A stretch of 30,538 nt of DNA from Chryseobacterium indologenes (GCA_002439165.1 DJTE01000044.1:1-30538); one strand, 5' to 3'. Counted from the stretch's first letter, positions 1 to 10,050 are shown. Numbers and translations are program-made. The notes: generated by a model from the sequence alone, not told the origin.

Positions 1-2
1 TT

Positions 3-2750
3 AAACTACGTGTATTAAGTGCCGGGGCTGTGTTCTTCTTAGGAGCAGTGGCTTTTGCGCAAACAAAAAAGAATGATACATTAGCTACTAAAGCAACTCA
101 AATTGATGAAGTAGTAATGGTTGGTTATAGCAATAAAAAGAAAGAAGCTGTAACAACTGCTGTAGGTACAGTAAAAGCTGCTGAATTGAATAATGTGCCT
201 GTTGGTAACTTTGTTCAGAATTTAGGAGGACGTATTGCAGGGGTAGATGTAATGGTTGGATCCGGACAGCCGGGTACCGGAGGTAATATCATTATTAGAG
301 GTGCTGGATCAATCAATGGAGGTACTACTCCTTTATATGTTGTGGACGGTGTTCCTTTGAATTCAACAGCGTTCGCTGGTCTGAACCCAAATGACTTTGA
401 AGAGGTTTCTGTATTGAAAGATGCAGCCGCAAAAGCTCAGTATGGAGCAGCCGGTGGAGCCGGGGTGATTTTGGTGAAAACTAAATCAGGTAAAAAAGGT
501 GCTCTTCGAGTTCAGTATACAGGTCAAACGGGTATAGCAATGAAAGGTAAATATAAATACCAATTAATGAATGCTCAGCAATGGCTAGACTGGAATCATA
601 AATGGGGGAATTTTGATGATAGTGATGTAGCATATTATGCAGATAAGCCGGAGCTATACACAGACTGGACTAAAGTATTCTTTAGAACAGGTAGAACCAG
701 TTCAAATGATATCGCAGTTTCAGGTGGTAGTGATAATACCAGCTATTATGTTTCATTGGCACAGTTTAGCCAGGATGGTATTGCACTTAATTCCAGCTTA
801 GACAGATATACATTGAATACTAAGATTAATTCCGGTAATGGTAGGAATTTTAGATTTGGTGTTAACTCATCATTGAGTTTCAATAAAACAGCCAATATCA
901 CTGGTGAAGCGGGTGTATTTACCAATAACCCTTTCTTTGCAGTGAACACAGCTCCTGTATTAACACCATATAACCCGGACGGGTCTTATGCGGTTAACCA
1001 AGGTTTGTTTGGTTCAGCGTCTTATGCATTAAATTACGGTGCAAGAGCTCTTGAGCAGACTATGGAAGGTGCAAGAGGAAGAAAACAAATGAAATTGATT
1101 TCGAGTGTATTTGGTGAATATGATTTTGATGATCACTTTACTGCAAGAGTAATGGGTGGGGTGGATTTTACTCAAAATAACAGTACTACCTACAACAATC
1201 CTGCTACTTACTATGGTTCTACTACGAACCCAGGTAGAAACGGATCTTTAACAAGATCAATTTCCAACTGGACTACTCTTACTTCGAACGCCAGATTATC
1301 TTACAAAAATACCTTTAATGATGTGCACAATTTTTCTGCATATATCTTAGGAGAATATGTTGGAAGATTCAGAGAGAGTCTTGGATATACTGGTTATAAT
1401 GTTGCAGCTAATACACCTGCTTCTATTATTACTTCAGCTACCCTTATTCCTGTTCTTAGCGGCGGATCTACAAGATTTACTACTTTAGCTGCATTAGGAT
1501 CTATTTCATATAACTATGATAATAAATATTTCTTTGATGCCAACATAAGAAGGGAAGCCAGCTCTCAGTTCTCAAAAGCTGAAAAAGCAGGTACTTTCGG
1601 AGGGGTATCGGCAGCTTGGGCAATTAATAAAGAAAACTTCATGTCCGATAGTATTTTTAACGAATTGAAGTTAAGAGGTAGTATCGGTTGGACAGGTAAT
1701 ACCGGTGATCCAACTACACTATACCCTTACAATGATTTGCAATACTATTCATATGGTTCTCTATATGATACATCAAGATCTTTGGCAGTTGGAAGCCCTC
1801 TTAATGAAAACTATAAATGGGAGAAAGAAAGACAGGTTAACCTTGGTTTAGATTTTGGATTGTTTAAAAACAGACTTTGGGGATCCGTAGATGTTTACGA
1901 CAGACAGACAAAAGACTTATATGTAACTTACAGCCTTTCCGCAACTTCAGGATTTAGCGCAATTGACAACTGGAATGCAGGTAAAATGAGCAATAAAGGG
2001 GTGGAAGTTGACTTACATGGAGATGTTATCAGAAACAAAGATTTCAAACTTTCATTATTTGCAAACTTTGCATATAATAAAAATAAAATTACAGATTTAG
2101 GTCAGGTTAATCAGTTTGAGCAGGGAACTTCTATTATCAGAGTTGGAGAAGCTTTAGGTAGCCACTTCATCGTAGGCTGGACAGGAGTAAACCCACAGAC
2201 AGGAGCACCGATCTATCAGGATGTTAATGGAAATCCAACAGAGGTGTATGATGCGATCAATAATAAAACCGGATGGGGTACTTTCTATGCACCTTATATG
2301 GGAGGATTTGGTCTTGACCTGAACTATAAAGGATTCTCATTATCTTCTCAGTTCCAGTGGAAATCTGGTTTCTCAAGATTTAATAATCAGAGATTCTTCC
2401 AGGAAAACCCAAGTTTCTGGTACCTGAATCAGAATGTAAACCAATTGGATGTTTGGACAACTCCAGGACAGATTACGGATGTACAGGGTGGTGAATATAA
2501 AGTGGAGTTCTCCTCTAAATTCATAGAAAATGCATCGTTTATCAGACTGAAGAATGTTAGATTAGGTTATGATCTTCCTAAAGACATGTTACGTGGTGTA
2601 GTTAGTGGTATTACAATCTTTGCAGAAGGAACGAACCTTTATACTTGGACTAAATGGACTGGCTTTGATCCGGATGATGATAATAATATTGCACAATATG
2701 AATATCCTACTCCAAGAGTAATTTCATTAGGAACTACGATAACTTTTTAA
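3..2750 (+). CDS. SusC/RagA-family TonB-dependent outer-membrane receptor (5' end cut by window edge)
   Basis: Outer-membrane TonB-dependent transporter that forms a complex with the SusD-like lipoprotein encoded 14 bp downstream. The reading frame is open to the left edge. The first codons read KLRVLSAGAVFFLGAVAFAQ, most of a signal peptide ending in AFAQ, so probably only a few N-terminal residues are missing. The GTG at position 30 lies inside the signal peptide and is unlikely to be the start. After a short linker comes a TonB-box-like IDEVVMVGY, then the plug domain with the RagA/SusC signature (PLYVVDGVP, FEEVSVLKDAAAKAQYGAAG, VILVKTKSG), then a long beta-barrel ending in ISLGTTITF with a terminal Phe. 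There is no N-terminal carboxypeptidase-regulatory-like domain. Its substrate cannot be told from sequence. Glycine codons here are often GGT, unlike the second SusC gene, which prefers GGA. Confidence 0.95.
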   Translation, partial: KLRVLSAGAVFFLGAVAFAQTKKNDTLATKATQIDEVVMVGYSNKKKEAVTTAVGTVKAAELNNVPVGNFVQNLGGRIAGVDVMVGSGQPGTGGNIIIRGAGSINGGTTPLYVVDGVPLNSTAFAGLNPNDFEEVSVLKDAAAKAQYGAAGGAGVILVKTKSGKKGALRVQYTGQTGIAMKGKYKYQLMNAQQWLDWNHKWGNFDDSDVAYYADKPELYTDWTKVFFRTGRTSSNDIAVSGGSDNTSYYVSLAQFSQDGIALNSSLDRYTLNTKINSGNGRNFRFGVNSSLSFNKTANITGEAGVFTNNPFFAVNTAPVLTPYNPDGSYAVNQGLFGSASYALNYGARALEQTMEGARGRKQMKLISSVFGEYDFDDHFTARVMGGVDFTQNNSTTYNNPATYYGSTTNPGRNGSLTRSISNWTTLTSNARLSYKNTFNDVHNFSAYILGEYVGRFRESLGYTGYNVAANTPASIITSATLIPVLSGGSTRFTTLAALGSISYNYDNKYFFDANIRREASSQFSKAEKAGTFGGVSAAWAINKENFMSDSIFNELKLRGSIGWTGNTGDPTTLYPYNDLQYYSYGSLYDTSRSLAVGSPLNENYKWEKERQVNLGLDFGLFKNRLWGSVDVYDRQTKDLYVTYSLSATSGFSAIDNWNAGKMSNKGVEVDLHGDVIRNKDFKLSLFANFAYNKNKITDLGQVNQFEQGTSIIRVGEALGSHFIVGWTGVNPQTGAPIYQDVNGNPTEVYDAINNKTGWGTFYAPYMGGFGLDLNYKGFSLSSQFQWKSGFSRFNNQRFFQENPSFWYLNQNVNQLDVWTTPGQITDVQGGEYKVEFSSKFIENASFIRLKNVRLGYDLPKDMLRGVVSGITIFAEGTNLYTWTKWTGFDPDDDNNIAQYEYPTPRVISLGTTITF

Positions 2751-2764
2751 TTCTTAAAATCATT

Positions 2765-4276
2765 ATGAAAAACTATATAAATAGAATACTTTTAGCTTCT
2801 GTGCTAGGACTTACAACTGTAAGTTGTACTAATCTATTGGAGGATGTTAATCCGGACGCTCTTCCGGAAACTCCTGAGACATTAACAGATATTCGTAACT
2901 TACAACAATTGCTTAATAATACCTATCAGACAATGCCATTGGCTAGTGAAGGTTTTATTCAGGCTCTAATGACAGACGAACTTAAAATTGCTACTACGAA
3001 TAATGGTAGTGGAGTATTTTTATGGGGAAGAACATTCACATCACAGGATGGAGATGTTGAAGGACTATGGTATAGTGCTTACAGAACTATATTTACTGCA
3101 AATAAAGTTTTAGATAACATTGATACTGTTAATAATGACGGAATCACTTGGAACTCTACTGTTTTATCAAAAAACCAGATTAAGGCGGAAGCTTTGGGGA
3201 TGAGAGCTTTTAACCATATGCTGATTTTAGAGAACTTCTCACCAAAATATAGTGCAAATGCATTAGGGTGTGTTTACATGAAGACAGCAAAAGATATTAC
3301 TTATGGTACTCCACCTAGAGATAATATGCAGACTTCTTATCAGAATGTTTTAGCTGATCTTAATGCGGCGTTAGCTTTAAATCCAAGTAATACAAATAAC
3401 AAGTATATTAGCAGAGATGCATTAAATGCAATGAAAGCACAGGTATACCTGGAAATGAATGATTATCCTAATGCTATTACTGCAGCTAATTTGGCGATTG
3501 GTTCCAAAGTGCTAAAAGGAGCTTCTGTTACATATGATAACGTTACAGGGGTGCCGTCAATGGTCAATAATGTTGCTCCGGTTTGGGCTGACCCGATTGC
3601 TGGTGCAGGTACTATGAATGGTGCAGTAGACGGTTCAGAGGTGATTTTCCAGCAGATTAACATTGTTGGAGCTGCAAGTGTGAATATCGGAGGTTTATAT
3701 ACTTCACCTTCTTTAGGAACATTTTGGTCGCCATCTACTACTTTACTTCCAAAATATAACGCTGCGGATTTAAGAAGAGCTGCATATTTAAATAGTAATA
3801 CAGTTTTCAAAAAATATTATGGAACTACTCAGAACAGAGGTATTGCCAATGTTAAAGCGATTAGAACTGCTGAGATCATTTTGTTAAGAGCTGAAGCTAA
3901 AGCTAAAGGTGGTGATCTGCCAGGAGCTTACAATGATTATCTATTAGTTCGTAAAGCAAGAAACGGAAATGGTACTAATACTCTTGTTCCTGTTCCTACC
4001 GGAGGATATGCTGTTCAGTATACCAATGATGCTGCCTTTACAAGTGCAACCGATGCTATTGATAAAATTCTGGAAGAAAGATTCAGAGAATTCCCGTTAG
4101 AAGGAAAAAGATTGTCTGACCTGAAGAGAAACGGTAAAATTGTAACCAGAGCTGCAAGTGATGCAACTGCTGCTTATCCGAATACTACTTTCCCTAATGT
4201 AGACAAAATGACTTTACCAATTCCTTATTCTGAAATATTTGCTAATCCGAATATTCAGCAGAACGTTGGATGGTAA
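2765..4276 (+). CDS. SusD/RagB-family nutrient-binding lipoprotein
   Basis: Surface lipoprotein expected to cap the SusC-like receptor encoded just upstream and to deliver its ligand. The N-terminus MKNYINRILLASVLGLTTVSC has a type II signal peptide with a VSC lipobox. The body is TPR-like and helical, as in the SusD family. The C-terminal part has the usual family segments: AEIILLRAEAKAKGGD (helical repeat) followed by ILEERFREFPLEGKRLSDLKR, and an ending of PNIQQNVGW. The 503-residue length is normal. It is co-transcribed with the receptor, and a strong intrinsic terminator follows 33 bp after the stop. The ligand is unknown, and no glycoside hydrolase or other degradative gene lies beside the pair, so a classical polysaccharide utilisation locus is not supported here. 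Confidence 0.95.
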   Translation: MKNYINRILLASVLGLTTVSCTNLLEDVNPDALPETPETLTDIRNLQQLLNNTYQTMPLASEGFIQALMTDELKIATTNNGSGVFLWGRTFTSQDGDVEGLWYSAYRTIFTANKVLDNIDTVNNDGITWNSTVLSKNQIKAEALGMRAFNHMLILENFSPKYSANALGCVYMKTAKDITYGTPPRDNMQTSYQNVLADLNAALALNPSNTNNKYISRDALNAMKAQVYLEMNDYPNAITAANLAIGSKVLKGASVTYDNVTGVPSMVNNVAPVWADPIAGAGTMNGAVDGSEVIFQQINIVGAASVNIGGLYTSPSLGTFWSPSTTLLPKYNAADLRRAAYLNSNTVFKKYYGTTQNRGIANVKAIRTAEIILLRAEAKAKGGDLPGAYNDYLLVRKARNGNGTNTLVPVPTGGYAVQYTNDAAFTSATDAIDKILEERFREFPLEGKRLSDLKRNGKIVTRAASDATAAYPNTTFPNVDKMTLPIPYSEIFANPNIQQNVGW

Positions 4277-4309
4277 GATTTAATTTTAAAAATTAAATGA
4301 ATCATATAG

Positions 4310-4342
4310 AAGGCAGGATAACATTTTATCCTGCCTTTTTTA
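4310..4342 (+). terminator. Intrinsic terminator of the first SusC-SusD unit
   Basis: A perfect 12-bp stem (AAGGCAGGATAA with TTATCCTGCCTT) has a CATT loop, and its 3' arm runs into a T tract. It lies 33 bp after the susD stop codon and separates the pair from the porin gene. Confidence 0.9.
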
Positions 4343-4467
4343 TTTAAAATGGTACATCAAAATAATGCAATTCAGCTCTACATCTTTTTGAATCAACATT
4401 TATAAGAGTCTTTTATACGATTCAGGATAAGAAAATGTTTATAGACCATTATTTTGACATTATTTCT

Positions 4468-4475
4468 TATTTTTG
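4468..4475 (+). promoter_or_regulatory. -7 promoter element of the porin-bshC unit
   Basis: TATTTTTG matches the Bacteroidota consensus TAnnTTTG exactly. It lies 65 bp upstream of the chosen porin start. No well-spaced TTG -33 box is obvious. Its position argues that the in-frame start at 4454 lies upstream of the transcript and is not used. Confidence 0.55.
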
Positions 4476-4540
4476 CTTTACAAAATCAGCACCCTGCCAT
4501 GTCTCGGAGATCTTATGATTTTGTGATAATATATAGATAC

Positions 4541-6484
4541 ATGAAATACTTATTTCTTATACTTGTTGCCTTCAGCGGTTTTACAAAAGCTCAGATCGTC
4601 AATACAGCAGATCCAGCCAATCCGGTTAAAAAAGCAGAAGACACCCTGGTCATTGATACAGGGAAAAAAGACTCTCTGAAGATTTTTAAACCTACAATTA
4701 ACGATTACCTGTATCAGACCCAGTTTTCTGAAAAGAAAGTATTTGATACCGTGATGACCTTTGATAAGACCCACATCTTCTCACAGTACAATAACAGAGA
4801 CAATTTTGGAAAAGTTCAGCCTGCCAACATAGGAGCTGGATTCAATCCTCTTGTATATGAAGTGAATGCCGAACAGAACCTGTCTCTTTTGCCTTCCAAT
4901 AAATCCTATATGATCTTAGGAGTTGATGACGTTAAATACTACGATGTAAAAACACCAACGGCATCTTTCATTTACCATACCGCTATGAAAAACGGGGCCG
5001 CTCTCAATTCAACCTATACCCAGAATATCGGTAAAAGATTCAATTTTGCAGTTGAATATATGGGACTGCGCTCTCAGGGATTTTACAGGAATTCATTAGC
5101 GGCTAATAACAATACCATTTTCTCAGGACATTACGTTTCCAAAAGCGGGAACTATGAACTCTTCGCCCATTACCTTCACCAGAATGTCAATAATCAGGAA
5201 AGTGGAGGAATCCAGGATGATGATAAATTTCAGAATGGTGACAGCAACTACAAAAACAGACAGAATGCCCAGGTAAATCTGGCATCATCAAGCTCGCAGT
5301 TCTCCTACAGAAGATATTATCTCAGCCATCAGTTTACCCCTTTCAATGCAGAGAAATTTCCTTTCAGTATAAGACATACCGTTTTCCACCAGGGAAATAA
5401 ATATTATTATAACCAGGGACAGCTGGAATCTTACTGGTATACCGATGCCGCTACACAGGTGATCAGCGGTTTTCCTCTGACAACAAAAAAATATTCAGAT
5501 AATTTCAGTAATACGGTAAGCCTTGTTTTCGATAATGAAAAATTCAAACTTGATGCAGGAGTTCGTTATCAGATGCTGAAATTTGGAGTAAGAGATCTTG
5601 CTACGGTCAACGGGACAACCCTGCCGGGAGAATTGAAGGAAAACAGAATAGGAGCCGTAGGAAATCTTCAGGTAAAACTTTGGGATAAAATCCAGTTGAA
5701 ATCCTTTCTGGAGTTTTCAAACGGAAGCCAGTTCGGAAGTTATCTCAGAACAGCTAATAATCTTAAATTTGAACCCATCAAAGATTATTTTGTCAATGCC
5801 AGGGTAAACTTCCAGAGTGCTTATCCGTCTTTTAACTATTTACTGAATACTTCCGCTTATAATGGGTTCAATTATTATCTTGAAAATGCTAAAAATCAAT
5901 CCGTCACTGAGATTGGTGGGAGCATCAACCTGAAATGGTTCAAAACCGAGTTATTTGCCAATTATTTCAGAATAGACAACTATGCCTATTTTGACAGCAG
6001 TGCCAATCCAAAACAGAGTGAGAGTTCACTGAGTATTTCCCAGATCGGAGGAGATGCCACATTCAGTTTTAAGAAATTTCATTTAAATACAAGACTTCAT
6101 TTCCAGAATGCATTAACGAATAAAGACCTTCTTCCCATGCCGGGTTTTATCGGTAGAGCCAATTTTTTCTATCAGACCCGGGCATTTAAAAAGGCAGCTG
6201 AAATTCAGGCCGGAGTGAAAGTCTATTATTTCTCCAAATTTGCATCGAGAGACTATTTCCCGATCCTTAACGAATACATCCTTCCTAATGCCGATGCATT
6301 CTCAATCGGAGGACAGCCCATTGCCGATCTTTATATCAATATGAAAGTTAAAAAAATGTTCTTTTATTTAGAGGGGCAGCAGATAGGAACGGTAATTTCC
6401 AACAATAAAGCCTATGCATTCCCGCATTATCCGGTTTATGACTTCAGACTGAATATCGGGATTGTATGGTATTTGTTCAACTAA
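4541..6484 (+). CDS. Putative outer-membrane porin (Porin_10-like beta-barrel)
   Basis: Predicted outer-membrane beta-barrel of 647 residues. The ATG at 4541 was chosen because it directly gives a signal peptide (MKYLFLILVAFSGFTKAQ). The frame stays open upstream to 4454, but that would put 29 unlikely residues ahead of the signal peptide and start upstream of the -7 promoter element. After a Lys/Asp-rich linker, the protein shows alternating hydrophobic and aromatic strands rich in Tyr, Phe and Asn. It ends in a typical outer-membrane strand, LNIGIVWYLFN. The segments FNPLVYEVNAEQNLSLLPS and YYDVKTPTASFIYHTAMKNG fit the putative porin family found throughout Bacteroidota. Substrate is unknown. 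bshC begins 12 bp downstream, so the two are probably co-transcribed, although no functional link with bacillithiol is evident. Confidence 0.85.
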   Translation: MKYLFLILVAFSGFTKAQIVNTADPANPVKKAEDTLVIDTGKKDSLKIFKPTINDYLYQTQFSEKKVFDTVMTFDKTHIFSQYNNRDNFGKVQPANIGAGFNPLVYEVNAEQNLSLLPSNKSYMILGVDDVKYYDVKTPTASFIYHTAMKNGAALNSTYTQNIGKRFNFAVEYMGLRSQGFYRNSLAANNNTIFSGHYVSKSGNYELFAHYLHQNVNNQESGGIQDDDKFQNGDSNYKNRQNAQVNLASSSSQFSYRRYYLSHQFTPFNAEKFPFSIRHTVFHQGNKYYYNQGQLESYWYTDAATQVISGFPLTTKKYSDNFSNTVSLVFDNEKFKLDAGVRYQMLKFGVRDLATVNGTTLPGELKENRIGAVGNLQVKLWDKIQLKSFLEFSNGSQFGSYLRTANNLKFEPIKDYFVNARVNFQSAYPSFNYLLNTSAYNGFNYYLENAKNQSVTEIGGSINLKWFKTELFANYFRIDNYAYFDSSANPKQSESSLSISQIGGDATFSFKKFHLNTRLHFQNALTNKDLLPMPGFIGRANFFYQTRAFKKAAEIQAGVKVYYFSKFASRDYFPILNEYILPNADAFSIGGQPIADLYINMKVKKMFFYLEGQQIGTVISNNKAYAFPHYPVYDFRLNIGIVWYLFN

Positions 6485-6496
6485 AATCGAAACAGG

Positions 6497-8083
6497 TTGA
6501 AAACAATCAATAAAATATCCTTTAACGATATAGACAGTATCCCTCAGCTGGTGAAAGACTTTCTGAACCAAAAAATTGAGGGATTTGAAGAAAATACGTT
6601 TTCTTTAGAACATTTCAGAAATCAGATTCATCTTAAAAAAGATTCTTTTACCCGGGAGCATAGGAATGTTTTATCCGGTGAGCTCATGAGGCAGATGGAA
6701 CACCTATCCCTGTCTTCCAGGCAGAGAGAAAATCTGGATAACCTGAAACTCCCCGATACATTTACCATCACAACAGGACATCAGCTGAACCTGTTCTCAG
6801 GCCCCGTTTTCTTTATCTACAAGATTTTGCAGACGATTAAAACCTGTACCTGGCTGAAGGAAAACTTCCCCGACTTCAATTTTGTTCCGGTATACTGGAT
6901 GGCCTCGGAAGACCACGATTTTGCTGAGATCAATCATTTCAAAACAGAGAATAACTACTACGAGATCAACGAAAAATACGGAGGGGCGGTAGGCCGGATA
7001 AAGATCAGCGATACCTTTTTTATCTCAGAATTTGAGAAAGAATTCAAAGATTCTGTTTTTGGAACAGAACTGATCCTGATGTTGAAAGAAGCCTATAAAA
7101 CAGGTAATACGCTTACCCAGGCAATTAAAACCCTCGTCAACCGTCTCTTTTCCGAATTCGGACTGCTGATGATAGACGGAGATTCCGGAGCGCTCAAAAC
7201 ACAGGTCAGAGATATTTTTAAAGAAGAATTGCTTCATTTCAGCCTTTACAGCAATTCAAAGGAAAAAGTAGACTATCTGACAGAGAAATATGGCAAAGTC
7301 CAGGTTAATCCCAGGGAAATAAACCTGTTCTATCTTTCAGAAACCAGAGACAGAATAGATTTTGACGGCAAAGTTTACAGAATCGTAGATACAGATATTC
7401 AGTTTACCCGGGAAGAAATCTTGGCTGAACTGGAAAACTGTCCTGAAAAATTCAGCCCTAATGCTCTCATGCGCCCTGTTTATCAGGAAAAAGTGCTCCC
7501 CAATCTGGCCTATATCGGAGGAAATGCAGAAATCATGTACTGGCTTGAACTCAAAGATTACTTTTCAGCAGTCAGTATACCATTTCCTGTTTTGATTCCA
7601 AGAAACTCAATGCTATTTCTCAAGGGAAAAACATTAGGAAAAATTGAACGGCTGAATCTTAAAATCGAAGAATTTTTCGGAAACTTTACCGATATTACCA
7701 GGCAGAAAATTTTAGAGGATAGTAATGTTTTAAAATTGCTGGAAGAAAAAGAAATGCTTCTGGAAAAAGGATTCTCAGAATTGAAAGCTGTTGCCGAAAC
7801 TACGGAGAAATCTTTTGGAAATATGGTGAAAGCAGAAGAAGTGAGACAGCTGAAATCTTTCAGAAGAATGAAAAAAAGACTTCTTCATGCTGAAAAGATA
7901 AAACAGAAGGAACTGCTGGAAAGACTGGAAAACCTGTTTTTAGACGTACATCCATCGAAGACCTGGCAGGAGAGAGTCTGTAATTTCAGCGTATTCTTTT
8001 CAGATTATGGGTATGCATGGCTTGAAAATTGTTTGGAAGAAATGGTGGTTCAAGAATCCAAATTAATAATTGTTGCCATTTAA
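6497..8083 (+). CDS. bshC: Bacillithiol biosynthesis cysteine-adding enzyme BshC
   Basis: Cytoplasmic enzyme assigned to the last step of bacillithiol synthesis, the addition of cysteine to glucosaminyl-malate. The 528-residue length is that of the family. Family motifs are clear: TTGHQLNLFSGPVFFIYK (from about residue 92) and PVYWMASEDHDFAEINHF (about residues 131-148), with the E138-D139-H140-D141 cluster. A coiled-coil-like helical region rich in Lys and Glu fills roughly residues 385-470, as in BshC. The start is a TTG at 6497 (MKTINKISFND), 12 bp after the porin stop. No ATG nearby gives a better N-terminus. The other bsh genes are not in this window. Bacillithiol protects against thiol stress and buffers zinc in other bacteria, which may or may not relate to the metal locus 12 kb downstream. 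Confidence 0.93.
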   Translation: MKTINKISFNDIDSIPQLVKDFLNQKIEGFEENTFSLEHFRNQIHLKKDSFTREHRNVLSGELMRQMEHLSLSSRQRENLDNLKLPDTFTITTGHQLNLFSGPVFFIYKILQTIKTCTWLKENFPDFNFVPVYWMASEDHDFAEINHFKTENNYYEINEKYGGAVGRIKISDTFFISEFEKEFKDSVFGTELILMLKEAYKTGNTLTQAIKTLVNRLFSEFGLLMIDGDSGALKTQVRDIFKEELLHFSLYSNSKEKVDYLTEKYGKVQVNPREINLFYLSETRDRIDFDGKVYRIVDTDIQFTREEILAELENCPEKFSPNALMRPVYQEKVLPNLAYIGGNAEIMYWLELKDYFSAVSIPFPVLIPRNSMLFLKGKTLGKIERLNLKIEEFFGNFTDITRQKILEDSNVLKLLEEKEMLLEKGFSELKAVAETTEKSFGNMVKAEEVRQLKSFRRMKKRLLHAEKIKQKELLERLENLFLDVHPSKTWQERVCNFSVFFSDYGYAWLENCLEEMVVQESKLIIVAI

Positions 8084-8102
8084 TTTTAAAGGAGTATTTT
8101 TG
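8073..8102 (+). promoter_or_regulatory. Promoter of the LysM gene, overlapping the bshC 3' end
   Basis: TTG (8073-8075), a 19-bp spacer and TATTTTTG (8095-8102) match the Bacteroidota promoter layout TTG-N19-TAnnTTTG. The -33 box lies inside the last codons of bshC, and the downstream ATG is 20 bp from the -7 element. The LysM gene therefore probably has its own promoter. Confidence 0.65.
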
Positions 8103-8121
8103 TAAATTATAAGTATCTGAT

Positions 8122-10050
8122 ATGATAAAGAGGTTTTTTATTCTGTCCGGTTTATGTATGGTTTTGGGTGTCTCTGCCCAGAATTCACACACCGTTGCCA
8201 AAGGAGATAATCCTTACAATATTGCTAAAAAGTACGGGATAACTGTAGAGGAATTATTAAAGTTGAATCCTAAACACAAAGACGGAAAGCTGGCTATCGG
8301 TGATGTTCTTATGGTGAAAGCTGAAAAACAGACTGCCCCTGTATCCAAACCTGCATTCGTTGAAAAACCTGCACCCAATTTTGGAAAACCGGTAGGTAAA
8401 ATTGTATTACAGCCTAAACAGACCGTCTACGGAATTACAAAACAGTACCGTATATCCGAAACAGACCTTCGGAAGCTGAATCCTGATCTGGATTCTCACA
8501 CAAAGATCGGTGATGAGATTGTACTGCCCCTTGAAAGTATTAAAAAATATGGCGGCGGACAGCAGACTGTGCCTGCCACTAAGCCTGCCGAAACATCCGT
8601 TGAAAAGCCGGCGGCCACGGGATCATCCGATCAGGGAACTTATGTCATTCAGGCCAAAGATAATTATTACAGAATTTCAAAACAGTTTGGTATCAGCCAG
8701 CAGGAACTTTTTGCTATAAATCCGGGATTGGAGGCAAAAGGTCTGAAACCCGGTGAAACCATCAATATTAAAAAATCAAATACGGAAACCCCTTCTGAAG
8801 CGGTAAATCCGAAAGCAAAAATAGACTCAGGAAACGAAAGATCTTCAGCCGGATCTGTTGCCGCAGCAGGTGATGATTACGTTACCTATACCGTTCTGCA
8901 GGGAGATACCGTTTTCTCCATCGTCAATAAGTTCGGAATTTCAATTGACGAGCTTATTGCGCTTAATCCCGACCTTTCTCACGGGCTGAAAGCAGGAATG
9001 GTTTTAAAGATTAAAAAACAGGACCCCGCTTACGTAAAGAAAAACGGAGATGCACTAAGCGTCGTGTTAATGCTTCCATTCGGGTACAGTACCAATGAAA
9101 CCCAGTACAGGGGAATGGCTGTGGATTTCCTTACCGGTGCTAAACTGGCTATTGAGAGAAATGCAAGAGGAGGGCAGAAACTGGATATCAAAATTGTGGA
9201 TTCCGGAAATGAAGCATCATTCAAAAACTCAATGACGCAGATCAACCCGGATAATACCGACCTGATTATTGGCCCGTTCTTTAAATCCAATGTGATTGAT
9301 GTACTCAACTTTACCAAAAATCAGAAAATTCCTGTTGTGGCACCATTTGCCAATTCACCGGAATTATATAATTACAGCAACCTGATCATCGTGGAAACCA
9401 ATGACCAGACTTATGCTGATAAGATCGTAGAAGAAGTAAAATCTGTTTATTCAGATCAGAAAATATACGTAGTGGCCGATAACAAAAAAGAAATGGCAGA
9501 CTACATTAAAGGCGGTTTGGAGAAAGCCGTTAAAAATCCGAATATCATCATTGTAAATTCACCGGCAGACATCCAGTTGGATCAGAATATGATGACAGGG
9601 CAGTCTGCTCCGGTTATTGCTATTCTGGCAAGTAACAATGATATGGCAGGAGATGCGTTTGCAGCTAAAATGATCGGTCTTTCCAAAGAAGTTCAGGGCG
9701 TAAAAGCATTCAGTATGTATTACTCTCCGGTTTTCGAAAAGAAAGTTGATGAACTGAGCCAGGCAAGCCTTGTATATCTGATGGACAGAAAGATCAATAC
9801 CGATGGGAATTTTGAGAAGGAAATTCTTGCCGCCTACAAAACAAAATACTGCAAAACCCCTCCTAAATATGCTGTCATAGGTTTTGATGTAGTGAATGAT
9901 ATGCTGACAAGAGAAAACAGAAAAGGAGAGATCTTTAAGCAGATGAATAAAGTACAGACCCAGCTGGCTACCAAATTTGAGTTTGTAAAATCTAAAGCCA
10001 ACGGAGCTTATGTAAATACAGGTTATCGTGTAATAAGATTGGTACCATAA
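8122..10050 (+). CDS. LysM-repeat protein with PBP1 (periplasmic-binding-like) C-terminal domain
   Basis: Exported cell-envelope protein of 642 residues with a signal peptide (MIKRFFILSGLCMVLGVSAQ). Four LysM modules, expected to bind peptidoglycan, lie near residues 23-67, 94-138, 174-218 and 255-299. Each has the pattern of a YxIxKGDxxYxIAKKYGI-like start, then ELxxLNP and LKxGxxLxIK. They are separated by Pro/Ala/Lys/Thr-rich linkers. From about residue 310 the protein has a type 1 periplasmic-binding fold signature (LSVVLMLPF, GAKLAIERNARGG, DLIIGPFFKSN, IPVVAPFANSP). Such LysM-PBP1 fusions are common in Flavobacteriia, but their role is not established. The family recalls lipoprotein activators of peptidoglycan synthases, which is inference only. 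Modules 2 and 3 have weaker LysM consensus than 1 and 4. Confidence 0.88.
   Translation: MIKRFFILSGLCMVLGVSAQNSHTVAKGDNPYNIAKKYGITVEELLKLNPKHKDGKLAIGDVLMVKAEKQTAPVSKPAFVEKPAPNFGKPVGKIVLQPKQTVYGITKQYRISETDLRKLNPDLDSHTKIGDEIVLPLESIKKYGGGQQTVPATKPAETSVEKPAATGSSDQGTYVIQAKDNYYRISKQFGISQQELFAINPGLEAKGLKPGETINIKKSNTETPSEAVNPKAKIDSGNERSSAGSVAAAGDDYVTYTVLQGDTVFSIVNKFGISIDELIALNPDLSHGLKAGMVLKIKKQDPAYVKKNGDALSVVLMLPFGYSTNETQYRGMAVDFLTGAKLAIERNARGGQKLDIKIVDSGNEASFKNSMTQINPDNTDLIIGPFFKSNVIDVLNFTKNQKIPVVAPFANSPELYNYSNLIIVETNDQTYADKIVEEVKSVYSDQKIYVVADNKKEMADYIKGGLEKAVKNPNIIIVNSPADIQLDQNMMTGQSAPVIAILASNNDMAGDAFAAKMIGLSKEVQGVKAFSMYYSPVFEKKVDELSQASLVYLMDRKINTDGNFEKEILAAYKTKYCKTPPKYAVIGFDVVNDMLTRENRKGEIFKQMNKVQTQLATKFEFVKSKANGAYVNTGYRVIRLVP

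Noticed and set aside
3..4276. First SusC-SusD pair as part of a polysaccharide utilisation locus
   Set aside because: No glycoside hydrolase, lyase, sulfatase or hybrid sensor gene lies within the visible flank. The neighbours are a porin and housekeeping genes.
4454..4540. Upstream extension of the porin reading frame
   Set aside because: It would place 29 non-signal residues before a clear signal peptide and begin upstream of the TATTTTTG promoter element, so the ATG at 4541 is preferred.
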